The notes under the pieces: model-generated
Database searches by the model: none
Told to the model about the DNA's origin: nothing
Seen by the model: the letters and a program-made list of their open reading frames with translations, nothing else
In this document: one piece after another, positions 59,510 to 61,558 of the stretch
How positions within the stretch are numbered: position 1 is the first letter of the stretch
How the letters are laid out: every line of letters begins with the position of its first letter
Position numbers and translations under genes: made by a program
Assembly (NCBI RefSeq): GCF_023155275.1
Contig: NZ_JALMUV010000048.1
Span: 1-61,558 of the forward strand
Direction: 5' to 3'
DNA length: 61,558 nt
Source of the DNA: Streptomyces rhizoryzae
GTDB taxonomy: Bacteria > Actinomycetota > Actinomycetes > Streptomycetales > Streptomycetaceae

Positions 59510-60984
59510 GCGCGGTCGTCCTGTCCGGTCGGTCGGTCTGCCGTCGCCCCGGTGGACGGGGCGGCGGCCCAGAGGTGGTGTGTGGCGTACGAACGCCAGG
59601 GCTGCCAGGCCGCCGGGTCGCCGCCGGTGTCCGGCGCCGCGGCGAGCAGGACATCGGGGTCGCCCAGGGCCCGCATCCGGATGTAGCCGGCGGTCCAGGG
59701 GCCGATGCCGGGCAGACCGCGGAGCGCGCGTTCCGTCCGGTCGCGGTCGGTGCCGGCGTCCAGGATGACGTCCCCGGCGGCGAGCGCGGCGGCCAGGGTC
59801 CGCAGGGTGGCGGCGCGCGGCGCGGACATCCCGGGCACGGCCGGCCCGGCGTCCGGGATCCCCGCCAGGTCGGCGGGGCGCGGGAAGAGGTGGGTGAGGG
59901 CGCCGGAAGGCCGTGGCAGCGGCGTGCCGTACGCCGCGACCAGGCGTCCCCCCAGGGCCCGGGCGGCGGCGGTGCCGGTCCGGCGGCCGAGGGCGGCGCG
60001 CACCGCGAGCTCGTCCGGGTCGGCCGCCCCCGGCGACCGCAGTCCCGGCCGGCGGGCGACCAGCGGCGCCAGGACGGGGTCCCCGCCGAGCCGTTCGCCG
60101 ACCGCGTACGGATCGGCGTCCAGGTCGAACAGCCGGCGGACGCGCTGGGCGGCGGTGGCCAGGTCCCGCAGCTCGGTGAGGTGCAGCCGGCAGTCCAGCC
60201 AGCCGTCGCCGGCGGCCTCGTCGACCTCCGCGATGCCGGTGCCGTGCGGGAGCCGCAGCGTGCGCCGGTACGTGCGGCGGCCGGGCTCCCCGGTGACCTC
60301 CTCGACACCGGCCAGCGCCCGGTCCGCGAGGTAGTCGAAGAGCTGCCGCGCCGCGTACGGGCCGCGGAACGCCAGCCGCAGCGGCAGCACCCCGGCGGCG
60401 GGCGGTGCGGCCGGGCCGGAGCGGGCTCCGGGGCGGACGGCGCGCAGCGCGCTCGGGGTGAGCGCGTAGACCTCCTTGATGGTGTCGTTGAACTGGCGGA
60501 TGCTGGCGAAGCCCGCCGCGAAGGCGATGTCGGCGACCGGCAGGCCGGTGGTCTGGAGCAGCACCCGCGCGGTGTGCGCACGCTGGGCGCGGGCCAGCGC
60601 GGCCGGACCGGCGCCGAGTTCGGCGGTCAGCTGGCGCTGCACCTGCCGGGCGCTGTAGCCGAGCCGGGCGGCCAGGCCCCCGACGCCCTCCCGGTCGACC
60701 ACGCCGTCGCCGATCAGCCGCATCGCCCGGCCGACGACATCGGCCCTGATGTTCCACTCGGCCGACCCGGGGACGGCGTCCGGGCGGCACCGGCGGCAGG
60801 CGCGGAAACCGGAGCCCTGGGCGGCCGCGGCGGTCGGGAAGAAGGTGACGTTGCGTCGGCGGGGGGTGGTGGCGGGGCAGCTCGGCCGGCAGTAGATGCC
60901 GGTGGTGGACACCGCGAAGAAGAACGCCCCGTCGAACCGGCCGTCCCGGCTCCGCACCGCCTCGTACCTGCTGTCCTCGCTCAT
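59506..60984 (-). CDS. alkA: Ada-AlkA fusion: alkylation sensor and DNA glycosylase
   Basis: 492-aa fusion. N-terminal Ada zinc/sensor domain with four cysteines (IYCRPSCP and FRACRRC, about residues 32-70); AraC-type DNA-binding domain (about 85-185, FAAGFASIRQFNDTIKEVYALTPSALR); AlkA N-terminal domain (about 200-285); helix-hairpin-helix glycosylase domain with GLPGIGPWTAGYIRMRALGDPD. It should sense methylphosphotriesters, activate its own operon and remove 3-methyladenine. The segment after GDPDVLLAAAPD is short: WQPWRSYATHHLW follows about a dozen residues sooner than in E. coli AlkA, so the catalytic Asp cannot be placed surely. Confidence 0.83.
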   Translation of the reverse strand: MSEDSRYEAVRSRDGRFDGAFFFAVSTTGIYCRPSCPATTPRRRNVTFFPTAAAAQGSGFRACRRCRPDAVPGSAEWNIRADVVGRAMRLIGDGVVDREGVGGLAARLGYSARQVQRQLTAELGAGPAALARAQRAHTARVLLQTTGLPVADIAFAAGFASIRQFNDTIKEVYALTPSALRAVRPGARSGPAAPPAAGVLPLRLAFRGPYAARQLFDYLADRALAGVEEVTGEPGRRTYRRTLRLPHGTGIAEVDEAAGDGWLDCRLHLTELRDLATAAQRVRRLFDLDADPYAVGERLGGDPVLAPLVARRPGLRSPGAADPDELAVRAALGRRTGTAAARALGGRLVAAYGTPLPRPSGALTHLFPRPADLAGIPDAGPAVPGMSAPRAATLRTLAAALAAGDVILDAGTDRDRTERALRGLPGIGPWTAGYIRMRALGDPDVLLAAAPDTGGDPAAWQPWRSYATHHLWAAAPSTGATADRPTGQDDRA

Positions 60985-61084
60985 CACACCCCTACTGTGC
61001 GCCCTCCGGCCGGCCGCCTCCGGCGGAAATCGGACAGGGCGCTGCGGGGCGGGGCGACAGGCGGGGAAGGGGCGGCGGGGTGGG

Positions 61085-61312
61085 TCAGGGGGGCGGCATC
61101 GGCCAGTCGTCCAGGGAGCCGCCGCGCCATTCGACCAGGCGGGGGTCGTCCAGGGCGATGTCCTCGGCGGGGTCGGCGACACCCGCCCGGCGCAGGAACT
61201 CGGCCACGTCGCCCCGGCCGTGGGCCAGCCCGACGATCTGCCCGTGCACCGTCACCCGGCGGCCTCCGGACGGCGTCGGCGGGTGCACGATGACGGGCGG
61301 ATGCTCGGTCAT
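61085..61312 (-). CDS. Small unknown protein
   Basis: 75-aa soluble protein. Pro-rich N-terminus (TEHPPVIVHPPTPSGGRRVTV), a short strand/helix core (HGQIVGLAHGRGDVAEFLRRAGV) and an acidic end (DIALDDPRLVEWRGGSLDDW). No signal peptide or membrane helix. GGAGG lies almost against the ATG. I recall similar small proteins in Streptomyces but no function. Lies upstream of and in the same direction as the Ada-AlkA gene, 100 bp away. Confidence 0.55.
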   Translation of the reverse strand: MTEHPPVIVHPPTPSGGRRVTVHGQIVGLAHGRGDVAEFLRRAGVADPAEDIALDDPRLVEWRGGSLDDWPMPPP

Positions 61313-61503
61313 GCCTCCAGCCTGCGCCGGGCTCCGCGGGCGCGCACCTCGGCGCCCACCACGCGCGGACGGAGCGCCGGGCCCGCGCGGGCCCGGCGGA
61401 CGGCACGGCCGGCGCCGCGGCCGCAGTGCGGCGGCCGCGACGCCGGCAGTCGGTGCTCCGGCCCGGGGTGCCCGGCCGTCCGGGCGCCCCGGGCCCCGGG
61501 GCT

Positions 61504-61558
61504 TCAGCCCTTGAGGTCGTATCCGGAGAGGCGCTCGACGCCGCGCAGGAGGGCGGAG
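61504..61558 (-). CDS. 3' end of a gene cut by the window edge
   Basis: The minus strand reads ALLRGVERLSGYDLKG followed by TGA at 61504-61506, in frame to the edge of the window. Codon use is normal for the region. Too little to assign a family. The 191-bp gap to the previous gene contains GC-rich palindromes (around 61370-61445) that may form its terminator. Confidence 0.5.
   Translation of the reverse strand, partial: SALLRGVERLSGYDLKG

Overview
The window is very GC-rich (low-to-mid 70s % by eye), with GC-saturated third codon positions, frequent GTG starts, ATGA stop/start overlaps and several apparently leaderless genes. With an ArpA/AfsA gamma-butyrolactone signalling pair, SpoIIE-type phosphatases and Tat-exported proteins, this points to a Streptomyces or very close relative. 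No rRNA, tRNA, CRISPR array or insertion sequence was seen.

Region 1 (0-15.2 kb) is a catabolic island. After a Tat-exported tyrosine phosphatase comes a block whose thiolase and TetR regulator strongly resemble FadA6 and KstR2 of the mycobacterial cholesterol C/D-ring pathway: fadA6-kstR2-SDR-fadE30 on the minus strand, divergent from a crotonase-fold protein and two acyl-CoA dehydrogenases. A near-consensus KstR2 palindrome lies between the two arms. A further acyl-CoA dehydrogenase and a FadD3-like ligase follow. Next to them sits a PadR-controlled set: flavin reductase, luciferase-like monooxygenase, SDR and alpha/beta-hydrolase. A duplicated 30-bp operator candidate stands about 31 bp before two of its start codons. 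Together these look like CoA activation, beta-oxidation and flavin-dependent oxygenation of a steroid-like or alicyclic acid. The known ring-cleaving genes (ipdAB, ipdC, echA20) are not in view.

Region 2 (15.3-26.6 kb) is mixed: a small unknown protein, a secreted M4 metalloprotease behind an AT-rich island, an MFS exporter, a purine-related group (8-oxoguanine/guanine deaminase-like amidohydrolase, an internally deleted NCS2 permease, a 2OG-Fe(II) oxygenase), an EamA exporter, a divergent MarR/DinB-type pair, a small His-rich secreted peptide and an MFS permease.

Region 3 (26.7-44.2 kb) carries three SpoIIE/PP2C phosphatases with different sensor domains, two APC permeases, a MASE1 membrane protein, an acyl-CoA synthetase, a secreted His/Gly-rich repeat protein, a LigD-type polymerase opposite an ATP-dependent ligase, an isolated acyl-CoA carboxylase epsilon-like subunit and a Tat-exported DyP peroxidase.

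Region 4 (44.3-51.1 kb) is a full [NiFe]-hydrogenase maturation operon (endopeptidase, hypA, B, F, C, D, E) with no hydrogenase structural genes inside the window.

Region 5 (51.3-61.6 kb) holds a DUF4232-type lipoprotein, a 1-kb C-rich gene-free stretch with a 47-bp-period repeat, an MFS exporter fused to carboxypeptidase-regulatory-like repeats, the butyrolactone module (receptor, AfsA synthase, SDR), an Ada/AlkA-Ogt alkylation repair pair, a small unknown protein and the 3' end of a gene cut by the window edge.
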